Positions 1 through 8,198 of a DNA stretch of 64,000 bases are shown here, in pieces. Where the stretch lies: contig NZ_JAEUFG010000004.1 of the NCBI RefSeq assembly GCF_018588585.1, positions 124,001-188,000 of the forward strand, written 5' to 3'. Source of the DNA: Bacillus sp. SM2101 (GTDB taxonomy: Bacteria; Bacillota; Bacilli; Bacillales; SM2101). Under the pieces are notes generated by a model. That model was not told where the DNA came from. It made no database searches and was given only the letters and a program-made list of their open reading frames with translations. The position numbers and the translations under genes are program-made. How positions within the stretch are numbered: position 1 is the stretch's first letter; the number at the start of each line of letters is the position of its first letter.

Positions 1-609
1 CTTAGTTGGAATATCTGGCTGCATTTCTTTCGCTCTTCTTAAAAATTCTAAAGAACGCTCATATTTTGCTCTAGCCCTTACTCGATCCGATAATCGCTTA
101 ACTGTTTCAATGTTATGATTTAATATATCGGGACGTGCATCCATTAATGTTTTCAAATTATCATATTTTCCTCCCATATCGGAAGGGAGCACCTCTATAG
201 ATGTAAGTGGGCTTTTCCTTCTAATAGCCCGAACAGTTTCTGCAAACACTTCACTTCCACCATCTTTTAAATCATCACGTGCAACAGCTGTAACGACCAC
301 ATGCTTTAAATTCATTAACTGGACAGAATCAGCAACACGTTCAGGCTCTTGCCAGTCAAGCTCTGTAGGCAAGCCTGTTTTTACTGCACAAAAACGACAC
401 GCTCTCGTACATATATCTCCTAAAATCATAAATGTCGCCGTTCTTCGCTCAGCCCAACATTCGTGTATATTTGGGCACTTCGCTTCTTCACATACAGTAT
501 GTAGCTTCTTTTCTCGCATCATTTTTTTAAGGCCTGTATAATTTTCGTTCGTATTTAATTTTATTTTCAGCCATTCCGGTTTACGTTTATATTCCTGTTT
601 GTTAGCCAA
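1..609 (-). CDS. lipA: lipoyl synthase LipA (N-terminal part; cut by window start)
   Basis: LipA is a radical-SAM enzyme that inserts two sulfurs into protein-bound octanoyl groups to make lipoate. The visible 203 codons carry the N-terminal auxiliary-cluster cysteines ([12 protein letters not shown]) and then the radical-SAM motif CTRACRFC. The text is very close to Bacillus LipA, which is about 300 residues, so roughly the last 95 residues lie outside the window. I chose a TTG start at 609, which gives an N-terminus like the B. subtilis protein and has a GGAG about 9 nt upstream; no ATG fits. The lipoyl-carrier protein GcvH is encoded at about 24 kb. Identity is near certain; only the exact start is inferred. 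Confidence 0.95.
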   Translation of the reverse strand, partial: MANKQEYKRKPEWLKIKLNTNENYTGLKKMMREKKLHTVCEEAKCPNIHECWAERRTATFMILGDICTRACRFCAVKTGLPTELDWQEPERVADSVQLMNLKHVVVTAVARDDLKDGGSEVFAETVRAIRRKSPLTSIEVLPSDMGGKYDNLKTLMDARPDILNHNIETVKRLSDRVRARAKYERSLEFLRRAKEMQPDIPTK

Positions 610-680
610 TTTTATCAACTCCAATTTATAGCTCTATCCTCTTAATTATATATCCAAACAATGTGTGTATCCAAATTTCA

Positions 681-800
681 AGCTTTTTGCATTGATTATT
701 GCTTTTTGCACAAAGATACATATCCCACTAGTTCATGACATCTTATCAAATTTCATCAAGCTGTAGTTTACAAATGGGCAACAAAGTAAACTAAAAAGCC
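681..800 (+). repeat. degenerate copy of interspersed palindromic repeat (copy A)
   Basis: This lies in the 476-bp gap between lipA and lytH. It starts with an AGCTTTTTGCATTGATTATTG segment-like left end and closes with GCAACAAAGTAAACTAAAAAG, both resembling the ends of the better copies at 33.8, 38.7 and 40.9 kb. It is diverged, so the call rests on order and spacing of the end motifs. The rest of the gap (801-1085) holds only the lytH upstream region; I see no other gene there. Confidence 0.45.
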
Positions 801-1085
801 CCATCCAATGTTATTTCTTCTGTCACTTTACCACATTTCTCAAGAAACGAACAAGAAAAAAGAATTACCAAGAATTTCTACTCGATTTTTATTATTAAAA
901 TACTACTTAGCTACAAACTAACATTAAGTAGCTAAGAGAGGGATCAAAGGAGCTTCACCAACAGAATTAACATGAGAAGGCTTAGCTTTAAGCGCTCAAG
1001 TTTGTGCGGTAATGGATATGAGTGATATAGCGAACAAACTCAAATTTTTTCCTCACTTTTTCAACACCTTTAATAGAAGGGAGAA

Positions 1086-2081
1086 ATGAATTTCGTGCAA
1101 CGTATTTCTATGGTATTATTAATCATTTTTGCAATCCTTTTTACTGAAACGTATGTCGTTCATGCTGAGGAAAAAAATGTACAACAAACTTACAATGAAC
1201 GAATGGGACTATACAAGAAATTTGAAGCAGTCACACAAATCCCGTGGTATTATTTAGCAGCTGTTGATCAATATGAACGTAATGTACGACGAATTAGGAG
1301 GGACATTCCTGATGACGAAGGAATTATAGGTGTTTATATTAATTCAGATATGTGGACAGGTCCCTTAAATCCAAACAAAGCTGATCAAGATCTCTATTCC
1401 ATTCAATTATTTGGCGGCATAGGAATGGACGGTGATGGTGATGGTTTAGCTGATCAGCAAAACGGGGAAGATGTTCTATATACCTTTACTCAACACTTTT
1501 TAGCTAGTGGAACAGACCATGAAAGTATTAAAATTGCATTGTGGGATTATTATAAACGTGATATATCTGTTGATGTAATATTAAGTCATGCCAAATTGTA
1601 TCAAACATATGGGAACCTAGATCTTACTCAACACGCATTTCCTGTATCTTTAAATAGTAATTACAGTTATAGAAGTACTTGGGGATACGCTAGGAGTTGG
1701 GGAGGCAGACGAAGCCACGAAGGAACTGATATTTTTGCTAATTATGGAACACCTGTACGCTCTACATGTTATGGAGTTGTTGAAATCAAGGGGTGGAATA
1801 GGCTAGGTGGCTGGAGGATAGGGATCCGTGACATTTCTAACACGTATCATTACTACGCACATTTAAATGGTTTTGCAGATAATATTAAGGTTGGTCAAGT
1901 TGTAGAACCAGGTCAGGTCATCGGCTCTGTCGGTAGCACTGGTTATGGACCACCAGGAACTGCTGGAAAATTCCCTCCTCATTTGCATTATGGAATGTAT
2001 AAAGACAATGGAAACATCGAATGGTCATTTGATCCATATCCACATTTAAAAGCATGGGAACGACAAGAACGAAATAAGTAA
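1086..2081 (+). CDS. lytH: L-Ala-D-Glu endopeptidase LytH-like (M23 peptidase, sporulation)
   Basis: This is a secreted zinc metallopeptidase of the M23/LytM family. In B. subtilis, LytH (YunA) trims cortex peptide side chains between L-Ala and D-Glu during spore formation under sigma-K. The 331-residue protein has a signal peptide (hydrophobic about residues 8-25, cleavage near VHA-EE), a lysozyme-superfamily-like middle region and a C-terminal M23 domain. The zinc and catalytic motifs HEGTD, HYYAH and PPHLHYG are all intact. Length and position beside yunB and yunC match B. subtilis lytH. GAAGGGA sits just upstream of the ATG. It is convergent with the metS-like gene and shares a bidirectional terminator with it. 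Confidence 0.9.
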   Translation: MNFVQRISMVLLIIFAILFTETYVVHAEEKNVQQTYNERMGLYKKFEAVTQIPWYYLAAVDQYERNVRRIRRDIPDDEGIIGVYINSDMWTGPLNPNKADQDLYSIQLFGGIGMDGDGDGLADQQNGEDVLYTFTQHFLASGTDHESIKIALWDYYKRDISVDVILSHAKLYQTYGNLDLTQHAFPVSLNSNYSYRSTWGYARSWGGRRSHEGTDIFANYGTPVRSTCYGVVEIKGWNRLGGWRIGIRDISNTYHYYAHLNGFADNIKVGQVVEPGQVIGSVGSTGYGPPGTAGKFPPHLHYGMYKDNGNIEWSFDPYPHLKAWERQERNK

Positions 2082-2245
2082 TAAAACTAAGCAGATTGCT
2101 AAGAGAAGATTAGGAGACCTATCAACTGAAAGCGCTTTTTTTCTTCTAACTTCAGACCAAAATGCAGAGCTAGACAAACAGTGTTCACGTCTGTCTTAGT
2201 AAGCTGATAGCATAGGTGCAATAGGTTTGCGGAACGACTAAAAAA

Positions 2246-2272
2246 AGCATCGACAATTACATTGTCGATGCT
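2246..2272. terminator. bidirectional intrinsic terminator between lytH and the NSS operon
   Basis: A perfect 12-bp stem (AGCATCGACAAT with ATTGTCGATGCT) closes a 3-nt loop, with an A-run on the left and a T-run on the right. It can end both the lytH transcript and the convergent transporter transcript. Confidence 0.85.
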
Positions 2273-2281
2273 TTTTATTAG

Positions 2282-2386
2282 TTATTTTTTCTTCGCTTTT
2301 ATAACAGCATTTGTTACACTTGCTGCTAAACCTCCCCAAATGATAAGAATACCTAGGACCATCATTACGATTGCACTACCATCCAT
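2282..2386 (-). CDS. MetS-like small subunit of NSS transporter (34 aa)
   Basis: This is a 34-residue single-span membrane protein. The sequence begins MDGSAIVMMVLGILIIWGG and ends in a Lys-rich tail, resembling MetS-type small subunits that accompany NSS transporters such as the MetPS methionine/alanine carrier of Corynebacterium. Its ATG overlaps the transporter's stop codon by one base (TAATG), which implies translational coupling and obligate co-expression. The transporter reads directly into it and a strong terminator follows. The gene is too short for most gene callers. Family assignment comes from sequence pattern and position; the substrate is inferred. Confidence 0.85.
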   Translation of the reverse strand: MDGSAIVMMVLGILIIWGGLAASVTNAVIKAKKK

Positions 2387-3894
2387 TACCCAGATACCTC
2401 CTTATCTTTTTTCACTTGTAAAGCTTTACTATCCCATTTTTTAAATGTGAATATGACACCAATAAGCATTGCACCTATCGCAACTGTCCAACCCCAATTA
2501 AAAATGAATTCTCTTGGATAGTCTCCATATTCTGATATCAGGTTCGTCTTTAAGTTCTCAAACATCATATATCCTAATACGACTGGAGTAATAACTCCTA
2601 AACAAACTTTCCACCATAGACCTAGCTTGATATCTGAAATGGCATTTGCATGATTTTGAAGATTTTTCAAATCTCTTGCAATCCAAGCGACTAATATAAC
2701 TTCAAACAATCCTGCTAATGCTACACCGAAGTTATTAATGAATGCATCTGCTACATCAAGGAAATTCAATCCACCTTGTGTTGCAAAAACCAATGAGATA
2801 ACCGCTGAAAGACCTCCAGCAAAAAATACAGCAGCTGTTCTCGACAATTTAAACTTATCTTGTACAGCAGCAATGTACGTCTCAGTAATTGATATTAATG
2901 ATGATAATCCTGCAAGTACTAATGATCCGAAGAACAATACTCCGAACACTTCGTTCAATGCTGGGAACGAGTTAATTATTTCAGGGAATACCATAAAGGC
3001 TAAGCCAACTCCACCACTAACTACTTCATCAACAGAAGCACCTTGAGCTGTAGCCAAAAACCCTAATACACTAAATACTCCAATACCAGCTAATAATTCA
3101 AATGATGAGTTACTGAACCCTGTAATAAATGCGTTGTTTGTAATATCCGATTTTTTCGGAAGGTAACTAGAATAAGTAATCATGATCGCGAACGCAATAG
3201 ATAAACTGAAGAAAATTTGTCCGTATGCTGCGACCCAAACTGTACCATCGGAAAGAGCACTCCAATCAGGCTTAAAGAACGCGTTAAGACCTGTAATTGC
3301 TCCATCAAGAGTAACTGCACGGATAACGATAATTAAAAATAATACTACGAGTGCTGGAATGAAAATTTTATTCGCAATCTCAATACCTTTTTTAACTCCC
3401 GCAAATAATACCCCTAATGTTACAACCCAGACGATAATTAAAGGAATAAGGACTCCTGGAACAAGACTTCCAAAGCTTCCTGCGTCTGTAACTTGTAGAT
3501 AATCACCTACTAAAAAGTCAACTGGTTTATCCCCCCAGCCTAGGTTAAAGGCAAATACAGTATAGCTCATTGCCCAGGCAATGATAACAGAATAATACGT
3601 TGAAATGACAAAGGCTATTGCAACCTGCCACCAACCAAGCCATTCTGAGCCTTTACTTACTTTTGCATATGATAGAGGGGCTGAGCCACGATATTTATGG
3701 CCGATTGTAAATTCCATAACAAGAAGTGGAATACCGGCAGTTATTAATGCGAATAAGTACGGTAAAAAGAATGCTCCTCCTCCATTTTCATACGCTGTTG
3801 CTGGGAAGCGCCAAATATTACCTAGGCCGATTGCTGAACCTACTGCTGCTAAAATAAACCCAGCACGCGTTCCCCACTGTGGACGATTATCCAT
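2386..3894 (-). CDS. sodium-dependent transporter, NSS (SNF) family
   Basis: This 502-residue polytopic protein belongs to the neurotransmitter:sodium symporter family. It opens with the family signature (WGTRAGFILAAVGSAIGLGN, then WRFP), which forms the Na1/Na2 and substrate sites in TM1, and about 11-12 hydrophobic spans follow. Bacterial members (MetP, MhsT, TnaT, YocR) import amino acids with Na+. The TAATG overlap with a MetS-like subunit points to a MetP-type methionine/alanine carrier, but the substrate cannot be read from the sequence. AAAGGAGG lies about 10 nt before the ATG. A TTGACA/TATACT promoter with 18-bp spacing is at 4017-4046. No S-box or T-box is visible upstream. Confidence 0.9.
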   Translation of the reverse strand: MDNRPQWGTRAGFILAAVGSAIGLGNIWRFPATAYENGGGAFFLPYLFALITAGIPLLVMEFTIGHKYRGSAPLSYAKVSKGSEWLGWWQVAIAFVISTYYSVIIAWAMSYTVFAFNLGWGDKPVDFLVGDYLQVTDAGSFGSLVPGVLIPLIIVWVVTLGVLFAGVKKGIEIANKIFIPALVVLFLIIVIRAVTLDGAITGLNAFFKPDWSALSDGTVWVAAYGQIFFSLSIAFAIMITYSSYLPKKSDITNNAFITGFSNSSFELLAGIGVFSVLGFLATAQGASVDEVVSGGVGLAFMVFPEIINSFPALNEVFGVLFFGSLVLAGLSSLISITETYIAAVQDKFKLSRTAAVFFAGGLSAVISLVFATQGGLNFLDVADAFINNFGVALAGLFEVILVAWIARDLKNLQNHANAISDIKLGLWWKVCLGVITPVVLGYMMFENLKTNLISEYGDYPREFIFNWGWTVAIGAMLIGVIFTFKKWDSKALQVKKDKEVSG

Positions 3895-4016
3895 ATTTGC
3901 ATTACCTCCTTTTAATATTTTACCTCTCCGTATCTAGTAAATAAGAATGATATCTACTCGACTAAATTTAAACGGAAAGTTTTATATATTCTGATTATTT
4001 AATATAATCTATTCAT

Positions 4017-4046
4017 AGTATAGCTAGTTCTAATGACATTTGTCAA
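4017..4046 (-). promoter_or_regulatory. sigma-A promoter of the NSS transporter
   Basis: On the minus strand, TTGACA (4046-4041) and TATACT (4022-4017) are separated by 18 bp, about 120 bp upstream of the transporter start. Both hexamers are close to consensus. Confidence 0.6.
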
Positions 4047-4167
4047 AACATTATTTGTTTTTTTACAAAAAAGATATTTCAAAATAATGGATAAAAACAA
4101 AGCATTGGTAGAGTATGCTCAAATACTATTATTCATAAGCTTTTTAAGGTAATTTTAGTTGTAAAAA

Positions 4168-4261
4168 GAAAGGATCAGCTCTTAAAACTCATTATTTTGT
4201 ATAATATATTAGAGTACCTAACCCTTATACATTCAATGAGTGCTTAAGCTGATCCTTTTGG
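4168..4261 (-). terminator. long-arm inverted repeat downstream of lysW, probable terminator
   Basis: AAAGGATCAGCT and AGCTGATCCTTT are inverted arms. They extend inward through TTAA and ACTCATT/AATGAGT to give an arm of about 24 bp with a one-base bulge and an A+T-rich loop of roughly 45 nt. On the minus strand the structure begins within about 15 nt of the lysW stop and ends in a T-rich tail, so it can terminate lysW. The loop is unusually long for a simple terminator. The rest of the 380-bp gap is the NSS promoter region. Confidence 0.6.
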
Positions 4262-4274
4262 CTCACTTGCAATT

Positions 4275-5876
4275 CTATTTATTATTGTATGCGGCATTTA
4301 CAGCCTGAGAACTACTACTTTGTTTCTGCTTGGCAAAAATAAATATACCAACTAACATTAAGAGTACAACAGTTAACCCTATTAACGTACTATTCGTAAA
4401 TCCTAATACTAAATATCCAATCGAAGCTACTACTGCTGCAATGATAGCATATGGAAGCTGCGTTAAAACATGATCAATATGATGACTTCCAGCTCCTGTT
4501 GAAGATAAAATCGTCGTATCTGAAATCGGTGAACAATGGTCTCCAAATACTGAGCCAGCTAAGACAGCAGACATAGCTGGAAGTAATATTGTTATATCTA
4601 CTGTAGCCGCAATTTGTCCAGCAATTGGAAGCATTAACCCGAACGTTCCCCATGATGTACCAGTAGAAAACGCCATAATACCAGCAAGCAGAAACATAAT
4701 AACTGGTATCATACCAATATTTAAGTTCGAACTTTCCACAAGTCCCGCTAAATATACACCTGTTTCTAATTGGCCAATTAAATCAACAATCATCCATGCT
4801 AATAATAAGATCCAAATTGCAGGAAGCATTGATTTAATCCCTTCAACAATACCTTTCGGAATTAATTCAAAAGATATTTTTTGAGAAATCGTAGCCTGTC
4901 TTATAAACATAATTAAAGTAACTAACAGACCGAATAAACCACCATATAACAATGAACCCGTTACATCTGTATTTTCAAATATAGCTAGTGCAGTAACAGC
5001 AGTTCCCTCAGCAACATTTGCCCAACCTGTCCAAATCATCGCTACGACTACACCTACAATTAAAGCTAAAATAGGAAGTACTAAATCCCAAACTGAGCCT
5101 TTGTCACTCACAGGTAAATTTTCTTTCAATTCACCAGGTACTTCTTTTTTGTCTGGGTCAACAACATTCCCAGAATCAACAGCTCTTTGCTCATGCGTTT
5201 TCATAGCACCTAAATTAACATTATAAATGCTAACTATAAACACCATTGCTATCGCTGAGATAACGTAAAAATTCATCGGAATCATTTGTACAAATGCAGC
5301 AAACGGTGTTATATCTGCAACACTATGTGCCGCTAGGATCGTACCAATTATACCGATAATGTATGCTCCCCAACTTGATACAGGAGATACTACACATATC
5401 GGCGCCGAAGTCGAATCGATCAAATAAGCTAGCTTTGCTCGAGAGATGCGATGACGATCTGTAAGGGGTCTGCTCACTTGTCCTACTGCCAAGCTGTTGA
5501 AATAATCATCAATAAATATAATAATCCCTAAAAATGCAGTAACTAGATGTGCCCCTACTCTAGTTTTTACACGTTTTAATGCCCACTCTCCGAAAGCTCT
5601 ACTACCACCTGAAATAGAAATAAATGCAGTAATTAATCCTAATAATAGTAAAAAGAAAATAATATACACATTCCAAGTATTAAGAGCTCCGTCTGATACA
5701 AAGATTGCTGAAAAACTACCCCACATTGACTTACCAGCTTCGGTAATAGAGAATTCATGAAGAAGTAGAGCAGCAGACAAAATCCCTACCCCTAGTGAAA
5801 GTAAAACTCTTCTCGTGACAATAACCATAAGGATTGCCAACAGTGGTGGAATTAGCGAATAAATTGTTCCACTCAT
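4275..5876 (-). CDS. lysW: NhaC-family transporter, probable lysine transporter LysW
   Basis: This 533-residue, roughly 12-span membrane protein is of the NhaC Na+/H+ antiporter superfamily. Family-type loops are visible (IIIFIDDYFNSLAVGQ, SPVSSWGAYI, FGDHCSPISDTTILSS). NhaC homologues preceded by a lysine riboswitch were proposed in comparative genomics to be lysine transporters and named LysW. A clear lysine riboswitch with terminator precedes this gene, so I call it a lysine carrier rather than a plain antiporter. The AGGAGGT ribosome site is 8 nt from the ATG and can be masked by a CCTCC just upstream. It is monocistronic: a long hairpin follows its stop. Coupling ion and direction of transport are inferred. 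Confidence 0.8.
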   Translation of the reverse strand: MSGTIYSLIPPLLAILMVIVTRRVLLSLGVGILSAALLLHEFSITEAGKSMWGSFSAIFVSDGALNTWNVYIIFFLLLLGLITAFISISGGSRAFGEWALKRVKTRVGAHLVTAFLGIIIFIDDYFNSLAVGQVSRPLTDRHRISRAKLAYLIDSTSAPICVVSPVSSWGAYIIGIIGTILAAHSVADITPFAAFVQMIPMNFYVISAIAMVFIVSIYNVNLGAMKTHEQRAVDSGNVVDPDKKEVPGELKENLPVSDKGSVWDLVLPILALIVGVVVAMIWTGWANVAEGTAVTALAIFENTDVTGSLLYGGLFGLLVTLIMFIRQATISQKISFELIPKGIVEGIKSMLPAIWILLLAWMIVDLIGQLETGVYLAGLVESSNLNIGMIPVIMFLLAGIMAFSTGTSWGTFGLMLPIAGQIAATVDITILLPAMSAVLAGSVFGDHCSPISDTTILSSTGAGSHHIDHVLTQLPYAIIAAVVASIGYLVLGFTNSTLIGLTVVLLMLVGIFIFAKQKQSSSSQAVNAAYNNK

Positions 5877-5884
5877 TTAAATAA

Positions 5885-5911
5885 CCTCCTAAAAAAAAAT
5901 TTTTTTGGAGG
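5885..5911 (-). promoter_or_regulatory. hairpin masking the lysW Shine-Dalgarno
   Basis: On the minus strand CCTCC (5911-5907), A7, T9 and AGGAGG (5890-5885) can fold so that the Shine-Dalgarno pairs with CCTCC over an A/T stem, with one A-A mismatch. The same CCTCC belongs to a segment (5920-5907) complementary to the riboswitch 3' strand, so the two pairings exclude each other. Confidence 0.6.
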
Positions 5912-5942
5912 GCTACTAATTTAAATAAAATGAAACAAGCAC

Positions 5943-5984
5943 AAAAAGAGTAATGATAGAAAATAACCTATCATTACTCTTTGT
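5943..5984 (-). terminator. lysW: expression-platform terminator of lysine riboswitch
   Basis: A perfect 15-bp stem (arms 5945-5959 and 5968-5982) is followed by a T-run in the minus-strand sense. Upstream bases 5997-5983 (ATAAC and CATTAC blocks) can instead pair with the terminator's 5' arm (GTAATG and GTTAT), giving a plausible antiterminator. Confidence 0.85.
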
Positions 5985-6008
5985 AATGTTATGTTATCCT
6001 CCATCACG

Positions 6009-6215
6009 ATCAGTAGCCCTCCATTATGAAATATGCAACGATGCTTTCCATAATGACAGTGTTACCCTTATTCAAGGTAACCCCAGCAAAAATATTTTCG
6101 ACAAATTATTTTCACTTCGGCAAAAAATCCTTTCAGCTATGATCATCGTTGTCATCCTTACATAGCCTAATCATACTTTTTGCGTCCTCTACCTCATCGA
6201 TCAGATAAGGTTAAT
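6009..6215 (-). ncRNA. lysine riboswitch (L-box) upstream of lysW
   Basis: Read on the minus strand, the segment shows L-box landmarks in the order known from the B. subtilis lysC leader: GAGGTAGAGGACGC, AAGTATG, GCTGAAAGG, TGCCGAAG, TTTGCTGGGG, a stem ending AACACTGTCA, and the 3' core GGAGGGCTACT. The P1 ends (CGAT and GTAG with CTAC and ATCG) close it. Lysine binding should stabilise P1 and favour the terminator, shutting off lysW. The leader fills most of the gap between yunB and lysW. Confidence 0.93.
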
Positions 6216-6231
6216 TATTCAGTTTGAAATT

Positions 6232-6260
6232 ATTATATCAATAAAATGTAGTTAAAACAA
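6232..6260 (-). promoter_or_regulatory. sigma-A promoter of the lysW riboswitch transcript
   Basis: On the minus strand TTGTTT (6260-6255) and a perfect TATAAT (6237-6232) are 17 bp apart, placing the RNA start about 10 nt before the aptamer. It abuts the yunB stop codon. Confidence 0.7.
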
Positions 6261-6262
6261 GC

Positions 6263-7021
6263 TTAATTCATAGGAATTTCAATAGAAGGTTGAGTATCGC
6301 CACCGCCATTATAAAAATCAGGTACTTTACCTTGAAAGACTTTACTATCTAATATGACATCTGTTTTTACTGGAACTGTTTCAGTAGCAAACGGGATGAC
6401 AACCTGCACATTTACCTCTAATTCTACTTTCACAATTAGTAACACATTATTAATCCCCCATGGCTCCATTTCATATATTACATTGGGCTTCACACTACCA
6501 ACCATATAAAAAAGAACTGGTATGGACGGTCCTAAATTACCTAACAAGGCATTATTAGTTGCTTGCCCTAGTGGTATATTAAAGATAACACCGTTACCCT
6601 CTTCATCACCTTCTGTTTCGATATCTACATCTGGTACCTCTAGTTCATTTACCTTGCCTTTCCGTACTTTCGCAAGGTTTTGTTGAACCCTATTTGTTAT
6701 TTGTGCTGATATACTATTAATAACGCCAGTATTGATGTTAGTAATATAAATATAGCCATCCTCATCTGTAGTTACATTATTAGTTAGTCCTTCAGTCTCC
6801 ATTCCTTCTTTGATCTGCTTATTTACTGCATTATTTATGACTAATGTAGCAATTCGTTCTGATTCTTTCTCAGCCACATCCATCAATGTCGGTGTTATTC
6901 CCTTATTAATAATCCATAAACCAGTAGCAGTAGAAAAGATAAAAAAGACAAACGTTAATAAAAAAACATACCGAAAGGGTAGCGGCCCTTTTTTTCGAAA
7001 ACGGCGGTTGTATAGTGACAA
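6263..7021 (-). CDS. yunB: sporulation protein YunB
   Basis: YunB is a conserved sporulation protein of Bacillaceae; mutants in B. subtilis sporulate poorly, and its biochemical role is not established. The 252-residue protein has a short basic N-terminus (RRFRKKGPLPFRYV), one membrane anchor at about residues 17-37 and an extracytoplasmic domain with the family motif IPLGQATNNALLGNLGPSIP. The start is TTG at 7021, preceded by a G-rich Shine-Dalgarno (GGGGGGAT) at about 7 nt. That site lies in a hairpin with the end of the upstream HD-GYP gene. Length matches the B. subtilis protein. The neighbouring yunC and lytH give the same context. Confidence 0.92.
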   Translation of the reverse strand: MSLYNRRFRKKGPLPFRYVFLLTFVFFIFSTATGLWIINKGITPTLMDVAEKESERIATLVINNAVNKQIKEGMETEGLTNNVTTDEDGYIYITNINTGVINSISAQITNRVQQNLAKVRKGKVNELEVPDVDIETEGDEEGNGVIFNIPLGQATNNALLGNLGPSIPVLFYMVGSVKPNVIYEMEPWGINNVLLIVKVELEVNVQVVIPFATETVPVKTDVILDSKVFQGKVPDFYNGGGDTQPSIEIPMN

Positions 7022-7027
7022 AACAAG

Positions 7028-7067
7028 ATCCCCCCTTACAAGCTATATGTATGCAGACAAGGGGGAT
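7028..7067 (-). promoter_or_regulatory. hairpin covering the yunB ribosome-binding site
   Basis: ATCCCCCCTT (7028-7037) and AAGGGGGAT (7059-7067) form a 9-bp GC-rich stem around a 21-nt loop. It lies between the HD-GYP stop and the yunB start and includes the yunB Shine-Dalgarno. It lacks a U-tract, so masking of yunB translation is as plausible as weak termination. Confidence 0.5.
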
Positions 7068-7073
7068 TTAACG

Positions 7074-8198
7074 CTAGAATTTTGGTATTAATTTCTCCTT
7101 ATTACTTGTAAATGTTCGCATTTCACAATCAACGATAACAATGTGCAACTCTTTACTTAAATTAATATCATACGGATAAGTGAGAATTTGCCCTTTTTCT
7201 TCTAGTATACGAATAATTGGACGATCACTACTATTTGGGTTTTGTTTTGCCACAATACCTTTTCGACCATCACTTAAAACAACACCTAAACCATCTGGGT
7301 AAATCGCTACAGCTTTGCGGAAAGCTTCTACAATATTTTTTTCAAATTGAGTTCCAGATCCAGCATATAAAATCTCCAATCCTTCATGGGGAAGCATAGC
7401 CTTTCGATATACACGATTAGATGCTACTGCATCAAAAACATCAGCGACAGCGATGAGTCGTGCAAGGTAGTGAATTTCATTTCCTTTTATGCCCCTTGGA
7501 TATCCAGATCCATCTAGCCTTTCATGATGTTGATATGCGCAGTGAGCTGCTACCAAAGGTATTGTATCAATCTTGCGAAGTGCATCAAATCCATATTCCG
7601 TATGCTTCTTCAATTCTTCAAATTCTTCATATGTTAACTTACCTGGCTTAAGTAATATATTCTTAGGTACCATTAATTTCCCAATATCATGAAATAATGC
7701 ACCAATACCAATTGTCTCTAACTCTTTATTTGTTAAATTCAATTCTAGACCAATCGCTAGCGAATACATTGTTACATTTAACGAGTGGTTAAAAATATAG
7801 TGTTCATACGAAAAAATGTCTGCTAAAAGTGTGAATAAATTTCTATTTGACTTTAATTCTTGAAGTAATTGATTAACAATTTTTTTGAAACGTTGTGAAG
7901 CTTCATAAAATGCTGGTGATTTCAAAAATTGTTTTGGATTTTTAACCTCTAAAAATGTATGTTCAATTTCTTTTATGGCTTCCTTCCGTAAATCGATAGA
8001 AATTGCTTGTTTTGGGTTAATATCATTTGTTCGGTTATCATTTATGTATACAAAAGTTATACCTAACTGTTTTAATCGTTGAATCATTCGGTTAGTTAAC
8101 TCAATATCATTATTTATCAAGGTTTGTCCAAAATCATTGTATATAGGCTTAGCTAATTTCGTGCCTTGATGTATTGAATCTACTGATACTAGTCTCAT
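7074..8198 (-). CDS. HD-GYP domain phosphodiesterase
   Basis: HD-GYP proteins are metal-dependent phosphodiesterases that usually degrade cyclic di-GMP. This 374-residue cytoplasmic protein has an N-terminal region of about 110 residues and then a full HD-GYP domain: the HD pair in FHDIGKLMVP and the HHERLDGSGYP motif are intact. No receiver or other sensor domain is recognised. I start it at the ATG at 8198 (MRLVSVDSIHQG) because GAGGAG lies 6 nt upstream; an ATG 12 codons earlier lacks such a site. It stands between yunB and yunC, which are close neighbours in B. subtilis, so it looks like an insertion into that conserved pair. Confidence 0.88.
   Translation of the reverse strand: MRLVSVDSIHQGTKLAKPIYNDFGQTLINNDIELTNRMIQRLKQLGITFVYINDNRTNDINPKQAISIDLRKEAIKEIEHTFLEVKNPKQFLKSPAFYEASQRFKKIVNQLLQELKSNRNLFTLLADIFSYEHYIFNHSLNVTMYSLAIGLELNLTNKELETIGIGALFHDIGKLMVPKNILLKPGKLTYEEFEELKKHTEYGFDALRKIDTIPLVAAHCAYQHHERLDGSGYPRGIKGNEIHYLARLIAVADVFDAVASNRVYRKAMLPHEGLEILYAGSGTQFEKNIVEAFRKAVAIYPDGLGVVLSDGRKGIVAKQNPNSSDRPIIRILEEKGQILTYPYDINLSKELHIVIVDCEMRTFTSNKEKLIPKF

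Noticed and set aside
2128-2142. cre-like TGAAAGCGCTTT after lytH
   Set aside because: It lies downstream of a gene end with no promoter near and misses a fixed position of the cre consensus.
3895-4016. Search for an S-box before the putative methionine NSS transporter
   Set aside because: None of the S-box core blocks is present, so no riboswitch is called.
4275-5876. Plain Na+/H+ antiporter NhaC
   Set aside because: The lysine riboswitch directly upstream favours a lysine transporter (LysW) within the same superfamily; an antiporter remains possible but is second choice.
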